Shown here: in pieces, positions 26,623 through 35,333 of the stretch
How positions within the stretch are numbered: the stretch's first letter is position 1
Layout: every line of letters begins with the position of its first letter
DNA from: Streptomyces sp. FIT100
GTDB taxonomy: Bacteria; Actinomycetota; Actinomycetes; Streptomycetales; Streptomycetaceae
Length of the DNA stretch: 64,000 nt
NCBI RefSeq assembly: GCF_024584805.1
Contig: NZ_CP075715.1
Coordinates: 1,290,001 to 1,354,000, forward strand
Reading direction: 5' to 3'
The notes under the pieces: generated by a model
Told to the model about the DNA's origin: nothing
What the model saw: the letters and a program-made list of their open reading frames with translations, nothing else
The model's database searches: none
Position numbers and translations under genes: made by a program

Positions 26623-27310
26623 AGCCTCGCTCCTCCCAGTACCCCGGCTGCACGTCTCGGGTCAGAGAGATCCCGGAGAGCCACTTCGCGGACTTGTAGA
26701 AGTACATGGGCGCGACATAGAGCCGCACCGGGCCGCCGTGCGCATGGCTGAGCGGCTTGTCCTGCATGCGCAGACAGACCAGGACGTCGGCGCGGCGGGC
26801 CTGGTCGAGGGTGAGGCTCTCGCTGTACGTGCCGTCGAAGCAGGTGAACCGCACGGCGCGGGCCTCGGGGCGCACCCCCGCGGCGTCCAGCAGCGCGGAC
26901 AGCCTCACACCCTGGAAGGGGGTGTCGGGGACGCGCCAGCCGGTGACGCACTGGACGTCGCGCACGACCCGGGTCTGCGGCAGTGCGCGCAGGGCGTCCA
27001 GGGTGTACGAGCCGGGGCGCTCGACCAGTCCGTCCACGGTGAGCCGGTAGTCGGCCCCGTTCCGGCGCGGCACCGACGCGGCGACCGAGTAGTAGCGGAA
27101 GCCGCCGCCGTTGGGGAGCAGCCCGGTGAGCTGGGTGGGGTCCTTGTCGGCGACCGAGCCCAGGAAGGCTTCGAGGCCGCGCTGGAGATACGGGGCGGTG
27201 GCGACGCCCGCGGCGCCGAGACCGAGCACGGTGAGCACGAGGCGGCGCCCGACGGGCGTGCCTTCGGCATCCGGGTCCGGGGTGTCCGGAGAGGGGGTCG
27301 GGTCCTTCAC
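26564..27310 (-). CDS. Molybdopterin-dependent (sulfite-oxidase-fold) oxidoreductase
   Basis: 248 aa. A twin-arginine-like N-terminal membrane segment (GRRLVLTVLGLGAAGVATAP, about 21-40) precedes a sulfite oxidase catalytic domain. VVRDVQCVTGWRVPDTPFQG holds the molybdenum-ligating Cys (about 121), and SHAHGGPVRLYVAPMYFYKSAKW is the usual cofactor-binding loop. There is no dimerisation domain, as in YedY/MsrP-type proteins. The paired cytochrome b points to a membrane reductase or oxidase; a methionine sulfoxide-repair role is possible but unproven. Confidence 0.85.
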   Translation of the reverse strand: MKDPTPSPDTPDPDAEGTPVGRRLVLTVLGLGAAGVATAPYLQRGLEAFLGSVADKDPTQLTGLLPNGGGFRYYSVAASVPRRNGADYRLTVDGLVERPGSYTLDALRALPQTRVVRDVQCVTGWRVPDTPFQGVRLSALLDAAGVRPEARAVRFTCFDGTYSESLTLDQARRADVLVCLRMQDKPLSHAHGGPVRLYVAPMYFYKSAKWLSGISLTRDVQPGYWEERGYDVDAWVGRSNGRDDTPTV

Positions 27311-27384
27311 ATGTCGATTCGAGCACCCGCGGCCGCGGGAATCCAGGGGCCGCGGGTGTCCGTCAGACTTCCGTCAGACTTCGG

Positions 27385-28980
27385 TCACACTCCGGAGTTC
27401 ACCGACCCCGACCCCGACTCCGACTCCGAGCCCGACTCCGATTCGGCGGCGCGCTCCAGCCGGAACGCCTCGTTGCCCAGACCGATACGGGCGTGGACCT
27501 CGGGGCGGGCGGACTTCAGCACGGCCCCGTACACCAGGCCGACGACCAGCGCGACGCCGATGATCCCGGGCAGGATCCAGCTGAGCGAGGAGTCGGGCCC
27601 CGCGCCGATCAGGACGCCGAAGTCCTTGACCGTGTAGACGGCGATCGCGAGGAGCGCGATGCCGGCGAGACCCGACGCGATGAGCCGCCACATCTGCGCC
27701 CCCGCGGCGCCGCGGCGCCAGAAGAAGGCGATCACGGCGAAGGACGCGGCGGCCATCAGCAGGATGACGCCGAAGGCGCCGACGTTGCCCATCCAGGTGA
27801 ACAGGCGCAGCACCGGGGCCGTGGGGTCGCCGGCCGGCTTGTCGTCGGTGACGGCGAAGGCGGCGATGGTGAGCACGGAGACGGCCGACTGGAGCAGGGA
27901 GCCGGTGGCCGGCGCGCCACTGGTCTTGTTCGTACGCCCGAAGGCGGCGGGCAGCAGCCCTTCACGGCCCATGGCGAACGCGTAGCGCGCGACGACGTTG
28001 TGGAAGCTGAGCAGCGCGGCGAACATGCCGGTGACGAAGAGGACGTGCAGGACGTCCGTGAAGGTGCCGCCGAGGCGGGCCTCCGTGAGGGAGAAGAGCA
28101 GCCCCGGCCCCTGCTCGCCCGCCTGCGCGGTGATGGCTCCGGGGCCGGTGGCCACGGTGAGCGCCCAGGACCCCACGGCGAGGAACAGGGCGACGAAGCC
28201 GACGGCGAGGAACATCACGCGGGAGACGACGACATTCGGGCGGCTGGTCTCCTCCGCGTAGACCGGGGACTGCTCGAAGCCGGTGAAGGCGGCGATGCAG
28301 AAGCAGAGCGCGGTGCCGAGCCCCGCGCCGCTGAGGGTCTCCGGGTTGAAGGCGCTGAAGGAGATGCCCGCGCTGCCCGGTTCGGCGACCGCGGCGACGT
28401 CGAAGACGACGACGAGGGCGCATTCGATGACGAGGAGGACGCCGAGGACCTTGGCGTTGAGGTCGATCTTCAGCCAGCCCAGTACGGCGACGGCGAGCGC
28501 GACGGCGAGCGCGGGCACCCACCAGGCGACGGTCAGGTCGAGATGGGCGGCGAGCAGCCCGGAGACCTCGAAGCCGAGGATGCCGTAGATGCCGACCTGC
28601 ATCGCGCTGTACGCGACGAGGGCGGTCAGCGAGGCCCCGGCGCCCGCGGTGGAGCCGAGGCCGCGGGCTATGTACGCGTAGAAGGCGCCCGCGTTGTGGA
28701 CGTGGCGGCTCATCTCGGCGTAGCCGACGCTGAACAGGATGAGGACGACGCCGAGGATGACATACAGCAGCGGCTGGCCGACGATGCCCATCACCCCGAA
28801 CACGGTGGGCATGACACCGGCGACGACCATCAGCGGGGCGCTGGCGGCCAGCACGGAGAGCAGCAGGCCCGCCGTGCCGAGGCGGTCGGCCCGCAGGGCG
28901 CGTTCCTGTCCTTTGTACGTGTTGATCTCGCCGGCCTCGCTGGAGGTCGAGGCTCTGGCGGGCGAACTGGCCGATGACAT
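27385..28980 (-). CDS. APC family amino acid permease
   Basis: 531 aa, about twelve helices. Helix 1 is GLLLSVLAASAPLMVVAGVMP, and the family block FTGFEQSPVYAEETSRP lies before helix 7, with the conserved Glu-rich loop. The overall pattern resembles actinobacterial APC permeases of the YfnA/ethanolamine-like group; substrate unknown. It starts at MSSASSPARAS with AAGGGA 10 bases upstream. The C-terminus is a Ser/Glu repeat tail (ESESGSESESGSGSV) encoded by a hexanucleotide repeat. It lies 55 bases downstream of the TPR-like gene on the same strand. Confidence 0.85.
   Translation of the reverse strand: MSSASSPARASTSSEAGEINTYKGQERALRADRLGTAGLLLSVLAASAPLMVVAGVMPTVFGVMGIVGQPLLYVILGVVLILFSVGYAEMSRHVHNAGAFYAYIARGLGSTAGAGASLTALVAYSAMQVGIYGILGFEVSGLLAAHLDLTVAWWVPALAVALAVAVLGWLKIDLNAKVLGVLLVIECALVVVFDVAAVAEPGSAGISFSAFNPETLSGAGLGTALCFCIAAFTGFEQSPVYAEETSRPNVVVSRVMFLAVGFVALFLAVGSWALTVATGPGAITAQAGEQGPGLLFSLTEARLGGTFTDVLHVLFVTGMFAALLSFHNVVARYAFAMGREGLLPAAFGRTNKTSGAPATGSLLQSAVSVLTIAAFAVTDDKPAGDPTAPVLRLFTWMGNVGAFGVILLMAAASFAVIAFFWRRGAAGAQMWRLIASGLAGIALLAIAVYTVKDFGVLIGAGPDSSLSWILPGIIGVALVVGLVYGAVLKSARPEVHARIGLGNEAFRLERAAESESGSESESGSGSVNSGV
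27403..27441 (-). repeat. Hexanucleotide microsatellite encoding a Ser/Glu tail
   Basis: Reiterated CCGACT/CCGACC-type hexamers at the 3' end of the permease gene, giving alternating Ser and Glu/Gly. Slippage here would only change the tail length. Confidence 0.75.
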
Positions 28981-29035
28981 GGGGGTGTTGTCCCTTCGGG
29001 GCGTCGGTGGATACGGCGGTGGATACGGCGGTGGA

Positions 29036-29995
29036 TCAGACAGTGCCGAGCGCGGCGCCGCGCGCGGCTTGGAACGCGTCGTACGGGTCCTGGTCCGGAT
29101 ACGACCAGGGGCCTGGGGTGCCGTGCGGGCCGATGCGGAGGAACAGCGCGGCGGCCTCCGCGGGCCTGCCCTCGCAGAACTTGGCGTGGGCGAGGAAGTT
29201 GAGGTCGACACGGTTGCGCGGGTGGTCCTCGCGCTCCCACTCCAGCCACCAGTCGAAGGCGGCCTTCATCACCTGCCGGGCGCGGCGGCCCGACCAATGG
29301 GCCGAGGCGAGCGGGTCGGCGGGCTCGCTGCCGGCGGCGGCGAGCACCCGGTAGCGCTCGGCGTGGGCGACGACGGGCAGGACGGCGAGCGGGGAGTCGG
29401 CGGGGGCCTGTTCGGCGGCCCAGGCCGCGAAGTCGTACACCTCGTGGAGCGGGTCGGCGCCCGCGTCGGGATGGCGCTCGGCGAGTCGGGCGGCCATGAG
29501 GTGGTGGGCGTGGTGGTGGTCGGGGTGGCGGGCCCGCACCTCGTCGAAGAGGCGGACGACCTCCTCCTCGGTGCCGAGGGTGCGGGCGAGCCGCAGCATG
29601 GCGAGCCAGGGGGTGGGGTCCTCGGGCGCGAGCCCCGCGGCGGCGCGGCAGGCGGTGCGGGCCCTGTCCGGGTGCTCCTTGCCGCGCAGGGCCGCGGACA
29701 CGGCGGCGCAGCCGAGCAGCACGGTGGCGTCGGGGCTGCCGGGATCCACGAGCAGCCAGTCACGCGCCCATGCGGCGCTGGAGGCGGGCTCCCCGAGCAC
29801 GACGAGGCGGTGGCCGCGGCGGTCCCAGTCGTCTCCGGTCGCGGCGAGCAGCTTGTGGGCGGCGGTCCACCGGCCCTGCGTCAACTGGGCACGGGCGGAG
29901 ATGAGTTCGGCGTCGTCGAGAGCCGGGTCGAAGGACTGCCCGGAGCGCGCGGAGCGGCGGCGGCCGCGGCCGAGCGGCGGCGGAGGTGGGGGCAT
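29036..29995 (-). CDS. TPR-like hypothetical protein
   Basis: 319 aa, cytosolic. A Pro/Arg-rich start (MPPPPPPLGRGRRR) is followed by helical repeats with TPR character: ARAQLTQGRWTAAHKLLA, ATVLLGCAAVSAALRGKEHPDRARTA (in two parts), and FLAHAKFCEGRPAEAAALFL. No catalytic motif. ATG 29995 has AAGGAA upstream; the longer frame upstream runs through repeat elements and is rejected. It may be transcribed with the permease gene 55 bases downstream. Function unknown. Confidence 0.75.
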   Translation of the reverse strand: MPPPPPPLGRGRRRSARSGQSFDPALDDAELISARAQLTQGRWTAAHKLLAATGDDWDRRGHRLVVLGEPASSAAWARDWLLVDPGSPDATVLLGCAAVSAALRGKEHPDRARTACRAAAGLAPEDPTPWLAMLRLARTLGTEEEVVRLFDEVRARHPDHHHAHHLMAARLAERHPDAGADPLHEVYDFAAWAAEQAPADSPLAVLPVVAHAERYRVLAAAGSEPADPLASAHWSGRRARQVMKAAFDWWLEWEREDHPRNRVDLNFLAHAKFCEGRPAEAAALFLRIGPHGTPGPWSYPDQDPYDAFQAARGAALGTV

Positions 29996-30224
29996 CCGCG
30001 GGGATTCCTTCGGTGAGGAGGGGGCGCGAGCGCGGGATGTGAGCGAGTGATCGCGCACAGCAAAGCGGTACGGAACGCTCCGCGTCAAGAGCGTTCCACC
30101 TGGCGGCAGTTCCGGCCGCGTCGCCGCCGGTCGCACCCCGGGTCCGGGGCCCCGGGTCCGGACCCCCGCGCCTCGAACGCCCGCGGCGGCCGGACCCGGG
30201 GCTCCGCCCCGGAACTCCAGCCCG
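29996..30224. repeat. Gene-free gap with a common intergenic repeat
   Basis: Upstream region of the TPR-like gene. From about 30136 it holds GGGTCCGGGGCCCCGGGTCCGG and CGGGGCTCCGCCCCGG. A closely similar GGGGCCCCGACGGCGCGGCTCCGCCCCGG lies at 36259. This looks like a second, independent intergenic repeat family. Confidence 0.55.
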
Positions 30225-30704
30225 TTGGGGGCACCTCTCAGGCGAGGCTCCGGGGGAGGCGGCGTCACGGCCGGAGGCCGTACGGCACCGGCCGTGTCCG
30301 ACGAAATGCGCTGGCGCGCGGCGTCCGGCACGCTGCCCCAGAGCTCGCGCCTGGGAGGTGCCCCCGCGCCGCGTGGACGCGCTCCTCCGCCTTGCGATCG
30401 CACGCACCGGACACCGCCCGGCCCACCCTCTGAGCAAACGACGCTGCTTCTCACGACACTCCCTGCTCCCGGGCACAGGACGTACCCCACCGCGTGGACT
30501 CGCTCCCCCACCCTGCGACCGCACGCACCGGACACCGCCGGGCCCACCCTCCGAGCGGACGACGCGACCTCTGACAACACTCCCTGCTCCCGGACACAGG
30601 ACGCGCCCCACCGCATGGACGCGCTCCCCCACCCTGCGACCGCACGCACCGGACACCGCCCGGCCCACCCCAGGGGCGGACCGCGCCGTTTGTTCAGGCG
30701 CGGC
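30225..30704 (-). mobile_element. Dispersed palindromic repeat, copy C, internally triplicated
   Basis: In minus orientation this block carries the element core seen at 9075 and 40286 (GGTGCGTGCGATCGCAAGGCGGAGGA, CACCTCCCAGGCGCGAGCTC, GCGTGCCGGACGCCGCG). Its right boundary is the CTAG at 30705-30708, which contains the TAG stop codon of the FAD dehydrogenase gene. Part of it has been tandemly amplified (121-bp unit). No convincing gene lies within it. Confidence 0.7.
30371..30683 (-). repeat. 121-bp tandem repeat, about 2.6 copies
   Basis: Units start at 30371, 30492 and 30613 with GCGTGGAC/GCATGGAC and contain ACCGCACGCACCGGACACCG. The period is exactly 121 bases in both steps. The third copy is truncated. 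Each unit carries one half of the dispersed element core. Confidence 0.92.
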
Positions 30705-32360
30705 CTAGGAGACCGCCTTCGCCGCCGCGCGGCCGGCCGCGCGGCCCGAGAAGATGCAGCCGCCGAGGAAGGTGCCCTCCAGGGACCGGTAGCCGTGGAC
30801 GCCGCCGCCGCCGAACCCCGCCGCCTCGCCCGCGGCGTAGACGCCCGGGAGGGGCTCGCCGCCGTCGGTGAGGACGCGGGAGGACAGGTCCGTCTCCAGG
30901 CCGCCGAGCGACTTGCGGGTGAGGATGTTGAGCCGGACGGCGATGAGGGGCCCGGCCTTGGGGTCGAGGATGCGGTGCGGGGACGCCGTGCGGATGAGCT
31001 TGTCCCCGAGGTAGTTGCGGGCCCCGCGGATCGCCGTCACCTGGAGGTCCTTGGTGAAGGGGTTGGCGATCTCCCGGTCGCGCGCGGTGATCTCGCGGCG
31101 CAGCTCCGCCTCGTCGATGAGCGGCTCCTTGGTGAGCGCGTTCATTCCTCGCACCAGCGCGCCGAGGTCGTCCTCGACGACGAAGTCCACGCCGTTGTCC
31201 ATGAACGCCTTGACCGGGCCGGGCACGTCCGCCCGCGCCCTGCCTATGACGTCGCGGATCGACTTGCCCGTCAGGTCGGGGTTCTGCTCGGAGCCGGAGA
31301 GCGCGAACTCCTTGCCGATGATGCGCTGGTCGAGCACGAACCAGGTGTGGTCGTGGCCGGACCTCATGATGTGCTCCAGCGTCCCGAGCGTGTCGAAGCC
31401 GGGGAAGAGCGGCACCGGCAGCCGCCGCCCGCGTGCGTCGAGCCAGAGCGAGGAGGGGCCGGGCAGGATCCGGATGCCGTGCTTGGCCCAGATGGGGTTC
31501 CAGTTCTCGATGCCCTCGGTGTAGTGCCACATGCGATCGCGGTTGATGTGGCGCGCGCCCGCCTGCTCCGCGATGCCGAGCATCAGCCCGTCGACATGGG
31601 CCGGTACGCCGGAGAGCAGCTTCTCGGGCGGAGTGCCGAGCCGCTCGGGCCACTGGGCGCGTACGAGGTCGTGGTTTCCGCCGATGCCGCCGGAGGTGAC
31701 GATCACGGCCTGGGCGCGGAGTTCGAAGGTGCCGGTGGTGTCGCGGCTGCTCGCCCGGCCGCGCTCGACGCCGGACGGCTCCAGGATCTCGCCGGTGACG
31801 GTGTCCACGGCGCCGCCGGTGCGGCGCAGTCCGGTCACCCGGTGCCGGAAGCGCAGGTCGACGAGGCCGCGTGCGGCGCCTTCCCTGACCCGCCGTTCGA
31901 AGGGGGCGACGATGCCGGGGCCGGTGCCCCAGGTGATGTGGAAGCGCGGCACCGAGTTCCCGTGCCCGTTCGCGTCGTAGCCGCCTCGCTCCGCCCAGCC
32001 GACGACCGGGAAGAAGCGGACGCCCTGGGCGTGCAGCCAGGACCGCTTCTCGCCGGCGGCGAAGTCGACGTACGCCTCGGCCCAGCGCCGCGGCCAGTGG
32101 TCCTCGTCGCGGTCGAAGCCCGCCGTGCCGAGCCAGTCCTGGAGCGCCAGGTCGTGGCTGTCCTTGATGCGCATCCGGCGCTGCTCGGGCGAGTCGACGA
32201 AGAAGAGGCCGCCGAACGACCAGTGGGCCTGACCGCCGATGGACTGCTCGGGCTCCTGGTCGAGGAGGATGACGCGGCGGCCCGCGTCGACGAGTTCGGC
32301 GGTGGCCACGAGCCCCGCGAGCCCCGCCCCGATCACGATGACATCAGCGTCGTACGCCAT
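30705..32360 (-). CDS. FAD-binding dehydrogenase (KSTD-like)
   Basis: 551 aa. The N-terminal dinucleotide fold is VIVIGAGLAGLVATAELVD with the ribose-binding Asp/Glu in ILLDQE. The middle has GGIGGNHDLVRAQWP and the C-terminus GVYAAGEAAGFGGGGVHGY and GTFLGGCIFSGRAAG, the FAD_binding_2 layout of fumarate-reductase/3-ketosteroid-dehydrogenase-like enzymes. The substrate is unknown. ATG 32360 (MAYDADVIVIG) is chosen since the family starts here. The stop is TAG in CTAG, abutting repeat copy C. Confidence 0.88.
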   Translation of the reverse strand: MAYDADVIVIGAGLAGLVATAELVDAGRRVILLDQEPEQSIGGQAHWSFGGLFFVDSPEQRRMRIKDSHDLALQDWLGTAGFDRDEDHWPRRWAEAYVDFAAGEKRSWLHAQGVRFFPVVGWAERGGYDANGHGNSVPRFHITWGTGPGIVAPFERRVREGAARGLVDLRFRHRVTGLRRTGGAVDTVTGEILEPSGVERGRASSRDTTGTFELRAQAVIVTSGGIGGNHDLVRAQWPERLGTPPEKLLSGVPAHVDGLMLGIAEQAGARHINRDRMWHYTEGIENWNPIWAKHGIRILPGPSSLWLDARGRRLPVPLFPGFDTLGTLEHIMRSGHDHTWFVLDQRIIGKEFALSGSEQNPDLTGKSIRDVIGRARADVPGPVKAFMDNGVDFVVEDDLGALVRGMNALTKEPLIDEAELRREITARDREIANPFTKDLQVTAIRGARNYLGDKLIRTASPHRILDPKAGPLIAVRLNILTRKSLGGLETDLSSRVLTDGGEPLPGVYAAGEAAGFGGGGVHGYRSLEGTFLGGCIFSGRAAGRAAAKAVS

Positions 32361-32469
32361 GGGTTGTTCGTCCCTCTCGGAGCCGGGGCCTGGTGGATGG
32401 GTCCGATCTTCGGTACGCGGGAGTAACTCGTCAATACGTCGAGTCGTGGGCCGGTGATTTGATGGCGGT

Positions 32470-33009
32470 ATGAGTGCCGCTTCGAGTGCAGCTGACGAGA
32501 TCCTCGACATCGTCGACGAGAACGACGAGGTCATCGGCCAGGCCCCGCGCGGCGAGGTCTATGCGCGGGGCCTGCGCCACCGCTGTGTGTTCATCGAGGC
32601 CAGGGACGCCGAGGGGAGGATCTTCGTGCATCGCCGCACCCCGGGGAAGCTGGTCTTCCCCTCCCTGTACGACATGTTCGTGGGCGGGGTCGTCGGCGCG
32701 GGCGAGTCGTACGACGGAGCGGCGCTGCGCGAGGCGGAGGAGGAGCTGGGCGTCTGCGGACTCCCCCGCCCCGTGCCGCTCTTCACGTTCCTGTACGAGG
32801 CCCCGGCCGCCGAGCCGGGCGGGCTCGGGCAGACGTGGTGGTCCGCCGTGTACGAGGTCCGCTGCGATCTTCCGGTGAACCCGCAGGCGGAGGAGGTCGC
32901 CTGGCACGCCTTCCTTCCGGAGGCCGAGCTGGAGGCCCGGCTCGGCACGTGGGAGTGGGTGCCGGACGGTCTCGCGGCGTACCGGCGGCTGCGAGATCAC
33001 CGCCGGTAG
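32470..33009 (+). CDS. NUDIX hydrolase
   Basis: 179 aa. The Nudix box GGVVGAGESYDGAALREAEEELGV is complete (positions about 76-99, key residues R, E, E, E). The N-terminus (EILDIVDENDEVIGQAPRGEVYARGLRHRCVFI) is typical of the YfcD/IPP-isomerase-like Nudix group. It hydrolyses a nucleoside diphosphate-linked or similar substrate that cannot be predicted. Followed closely by two DUF202 genes, probably in one operon. Confidence 0.88.
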   Translation: MSAASSAADEILDIVDENDEVIGQAPRGEVYARGLRHRCVFIEARDAEGRIFVHRRTPGKLVFPSLYDMFVGGVVGAGESYDGAALREAEEELGVCGLPRPVPLFTFLYEAPAAEPGGLGQTWWSAVYEVRCDLPVNPQAEEVAWHAFLPEAELEARLGTWEWVPDGLAAYRRLRDHRR

Positions 33010-33019
33010 GGTGCGACGC

Positions 33020-33409
33020 GTGAGCGAGTTCGTGCGGAGTCTGCGGCTGTGGCTGGCCCCCCAGCGGATCCGGGACGAGGGCGAGACGCCCGACTACCGC
33101 TTCTCGCTCGCCAACGAGCGCACGTTCCTCGCCTGGCTCCGTACCGCCCTCGCGCTCATCGCCGGCGGGTTCGCCGTCGACCAGTTCCTGCCGGACCTGC
33201 GCTGGGGCGTCCGCGTCGGGCTGTCGCTCGCGCTGATCGGGACGGGCGTGCTCTGCGCGCTGCGGGCCGTCAACCACTGGGTGCGGTGCGAGCGGGCGAT
33301 GCGGCGCGGCGAGGATCTGCCCGTGTCGCGCTTCCCGACGGTGCTGGCGCTGGTCGTGGGCGCCGTGTCGGTCGCCATGGTGGTGGTCGTGGCGTGGGGG
33401 CGCGGGTGA
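33020..33409 (+). CDS. YidH/DUF202 family membrane protein
   Basis: 129 aa. A conserved cytosolic segment DYRFSLANERTFLAWLRTALALIAGGFAVD leads into three membrane helices, diagnostic of YidH (DUF202). GTG 33020 has GGTAGG 8-10 bases upstream; the GTG at 33011 would add three residues. It overlaps the next DUF202 gene by four bases (GTGA). Function unknown. Confidence 0.85.
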   Translation: MSEFVRSLRLWLAPQRIRDEGETPDYRFSLANERTFLAWLRTALALIAGGFAVDQFLPDLRWGVRVGLSLALIGTGVLCALRAVNHWVRCERAMRRGEDLPVSRFPTVLALVVGAVSVAMVVVVAWGRG

Positions 33410-33741
33410 GCGGGGGGCCGGTGAGCGGGGTGCCGGCCCGGGACCCGGGGCTCCAGCCGGAGCGGACCCGGCTGGCGTGGCGGCGTACGACGCTGGCGTT
33501 CACGGTCGTCGCGGTGCTGGCGGCGCGGCAGGTGGTGCACCACGCGGACATCTCCGCGGAGGACCTGGTCGCCCTGGCGCTGAGCGCACTGGTGTGGGTG
33601 GGCTTCCTGTCCGTGGCGCACCGGCGCATCGGGGTGCTCGACGCGGGCCGGCCTCCGGGCGCGATGCCCCTGGGGCAGGGGCTCGCGGCCACCGCGTGCG
33701 CGCTCGGGCTCGCCGCCTTCGCCGTCGCGATCGTCTGGTGA
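33406..33741 (+). CDS. DUF202 family membrane protein (second of pair)
   Basis: 111 aa. GLQPERTRLAWRRTTLAFTVVAVLAARQ is the DUF202 signature, followed by two further helices. Overlapping start GTGA at 33406 couples it to the upstream YidH-like gene. The two probably form a heteromeric membrane unit, as such pairs are commonly adjacent. Confidence 0.82.
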   Translation: MSGGPVSGVPARDPGLQPERTRLAWRRTTLAFTVVAVLAARQVVHHADISAEDLVALALSALVWVGFLSVAHRRIGVLDAGRPPGAMPLGQGLAATACALGLAAFAVAIVW

Positions 33742-33753
33742 TCCCCGGCCCGT

Positions 33754-34689
33754 TCAGCTCTCCCAGTCGACGGTGACGACGATCTTTCCGCGGGTGTGGC
33801 CCTCCTCGTTGAGCCGGTGCGCGTCCGCGGTCCTCTCCAGCGGGAAGCTGCGGGCCACACGGACCTCGATGACCTCTTCCTCGGCGAGCTCGCTCAGCCG
33901 GTAGAGGTCTGCCGTGTTGGGCCGGACGAAGACGTAGCGCCCGCCGAGCGTGGTCACGGCCGGGTCGGCGATGGAGGCGAGGCGGCCGCCCGGGGCGAGC
34001 AGTTCGGCGGAGCCCGCGAGCGTGTCGCCGCCGATCGTGTCGAAGACGGCCTGCACCCCGTCTGGCGCCAGCGCCCGCACCCGCTCGGCGAGCCCGTCTC
34101 CGTACACCACGGGCTCCGCACCGAGATCGCGCAGGTACTCGTGGGACGGCGGGCTCGCGGTGCCGATCACCCGCGCGCCGAAGTGGTGGGCGAGCTGCAC
34201 GGCCATCGAGCCGACCCCGCCCGCGGCCGCGTGCACGAGGACCGTGTCGCCCTGGCCGATGCTCAGCGCCTGGGTGAGCACCTGATAGGCCGTGAGCCCG
34301 GCCAGCGGCAGGCAGGCCGCCTCCTCGAAGGTCAGATTGCGCGGCTTGCGGGCGAGCGCGCGGACCGGGGCGGCGACGTACTCGGCGCACGTGCCCCGGG
34401 AGAGGAAGTCCTCGCGGACGTATCCCATGACCTCGTCCCCGACGGCGAACTCCGGCACGGACAGCCCCGGCTGGACGACGACCCCGGAGACGTCCCAGCC
34501 GGGGACCACCGGGAAGACGGCGTCCAGGACCCCGTCCAGGTGGCCCTCGCGGGCCTTCCAGTCGACCGGGTTGACGCCCGCCGCCCGCACCTTGACCAGC
34601 ACATGGTCGGGTCCGAGCTTCGGCTCCGGGAGATCGCCGTACTCCAGGACCTCGGGGCCGCCGTAGCGGCGGTAGCTGATCGCCTTCAT
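33754..34689 (-). CDS. NADP-dependent zeta-crystallin-like oxidoreductase
   Basis: 311 aa, MDR superfamily without zinc ligands. MKAISYRRYGGPEVLEYG at the start, GWDVSGVV, and the nucleotide fold TVLVHAAAGGVGSMAVQLA. This is the quinone oxidoreductase/enone reductase group. It starts at ATG 34689, just after a GAGGGTCGGAGC Shine-Dalgarno-like stretch. It converges on the DUF202 pair with 12 bases between stops. Substrate unknown. Confidence 0.87.
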   Translation of the reverse strand: MKAISYRRYGGPEVLEYGDLPEPKLGPDHVLVKVRAAGVNPVDWKAREGHLDGVLDAVFPVVPGWDVSGVVVQPGLSVPEFAVGDEVMGYVREDFLSRGTCAEYVAAPVRALARKPRNLTFEEAACLPLAGLTAYQVLTQALSIGQGDTVLVHAAAGGVGSMAVQLAHHFGARVIGTASPPSHEYLRDLGAEPVVYGDGLAERVRALAPDGVQAVFDTIGGDTLAGSAELLAPGGRLASIADPAVTTLGGRYVFVRPNTADLYRLSELAEEEVIEVRVARSFPLERTADAHRLNEEGHTRGKIVVTVDWES

Positions 34690-34841
34690 GCTCCGACCCT
34701 CCGGCGGGCCCGGGGCTCGCGCAAGCCGGAAGGGCTCCCCGGGGCGACGCAGCGCCGGGACGACTGAACAATGGGACATTTCGGACTAGCCTGGGTCGGG
34801 CCAGGATTCCCGAAGCCCCACGCATCACGAAGGTGAACGAC

Positions 34842-35138
34842 ATGACCGTCCTGCACCAGGAGCACCCCACCCACGAGCACGCCCACGGACCGGGCTGCGG
34901 ACACACCGAGATCGTGCACGGCGACCACATCGACTACGCGCACGACGGCCATCTGCACCGTTCGCACCAGGGCCACTGGGACGAGTGCGAGGCGGGCGGG
35001 CACGTGACACACGGGGACCACGCCCACCGACACGGCGAGGGGTGCGGGCACACCGCGGTGAAGCACGGGGACCACGTCGACTACGTCCACGACGGCCACC
35101 GCCATGCCGCGCACGACGGGCACTGGGACGACCACTGA
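34842..35138 (+). CDS. Histidine-rich duplicated small protein, probable metal binder
   Basis: 98 aa with 27 His by my count. Two tandem copies of a roughly 32-residue module (GPGCGHTEIVHGDHIDYAHD... and GEGCGHTAVKHGDHVDYVHD...) each contain GCGH, HGDH, HDGH and GHW. There is no signal peptide or membrane segment. Composition implies cytosolic binding or buffering of zinc, nickel or cobalt; some databases call such proteins zinc transporter permease-like, which I do not support. ATG 34842 has GAAGG 8 bases upstream. Confidence 0.8.
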   Translation: MTVLHQEHPTHEHAHGPGCGHTEIVHGDHIDYAHDGHLHRSHQGHWDECEAGGHVTHGDHAHRHGEGCGHTAVKHGDHVDYVHDGHRHAAHDGHWDDH

Positions 35139-35180
35139 CGAACACTGACGACCGCCGACGACCGCCGACGACGCGCTGAC

Positions 35181-35202
35181 GGCCGGGCCGGCGGGCCCGG
35201 CC
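35181..35202 (+). terminator. Hairpin terminator after the His-rich gene
   Basis: Perfect 9-bp stem GGCCGGGCC / GGCCCGGCC with a 4-base loop, 42 bases after the stop codon. Confidence 0.65.
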
Positions 35203-35333
35203 TCCGCGGCCTCCGTGATCTGCCCGGCCCGCGCGGCCTCCGCGGCCCGCGCGGCCTGCCCGGCTTCCCCGGGGGCGGGGCGGACTGGCAGGCTGCCACC
35301 GTCCGTTCGGCCACACTCCCCGGGGGAGCCACG

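Noticed and set aside
30225..30704. Long open frames through the repeat block on both strands
   Set aside because: They follow the tandem 121-bp units and the dispersed element; no protein-like sequence.
34842..35138. Naming the His-rich protein a zinc transporter permease
   Set aside because: There is no membrane segment; only metal binding can be supported.
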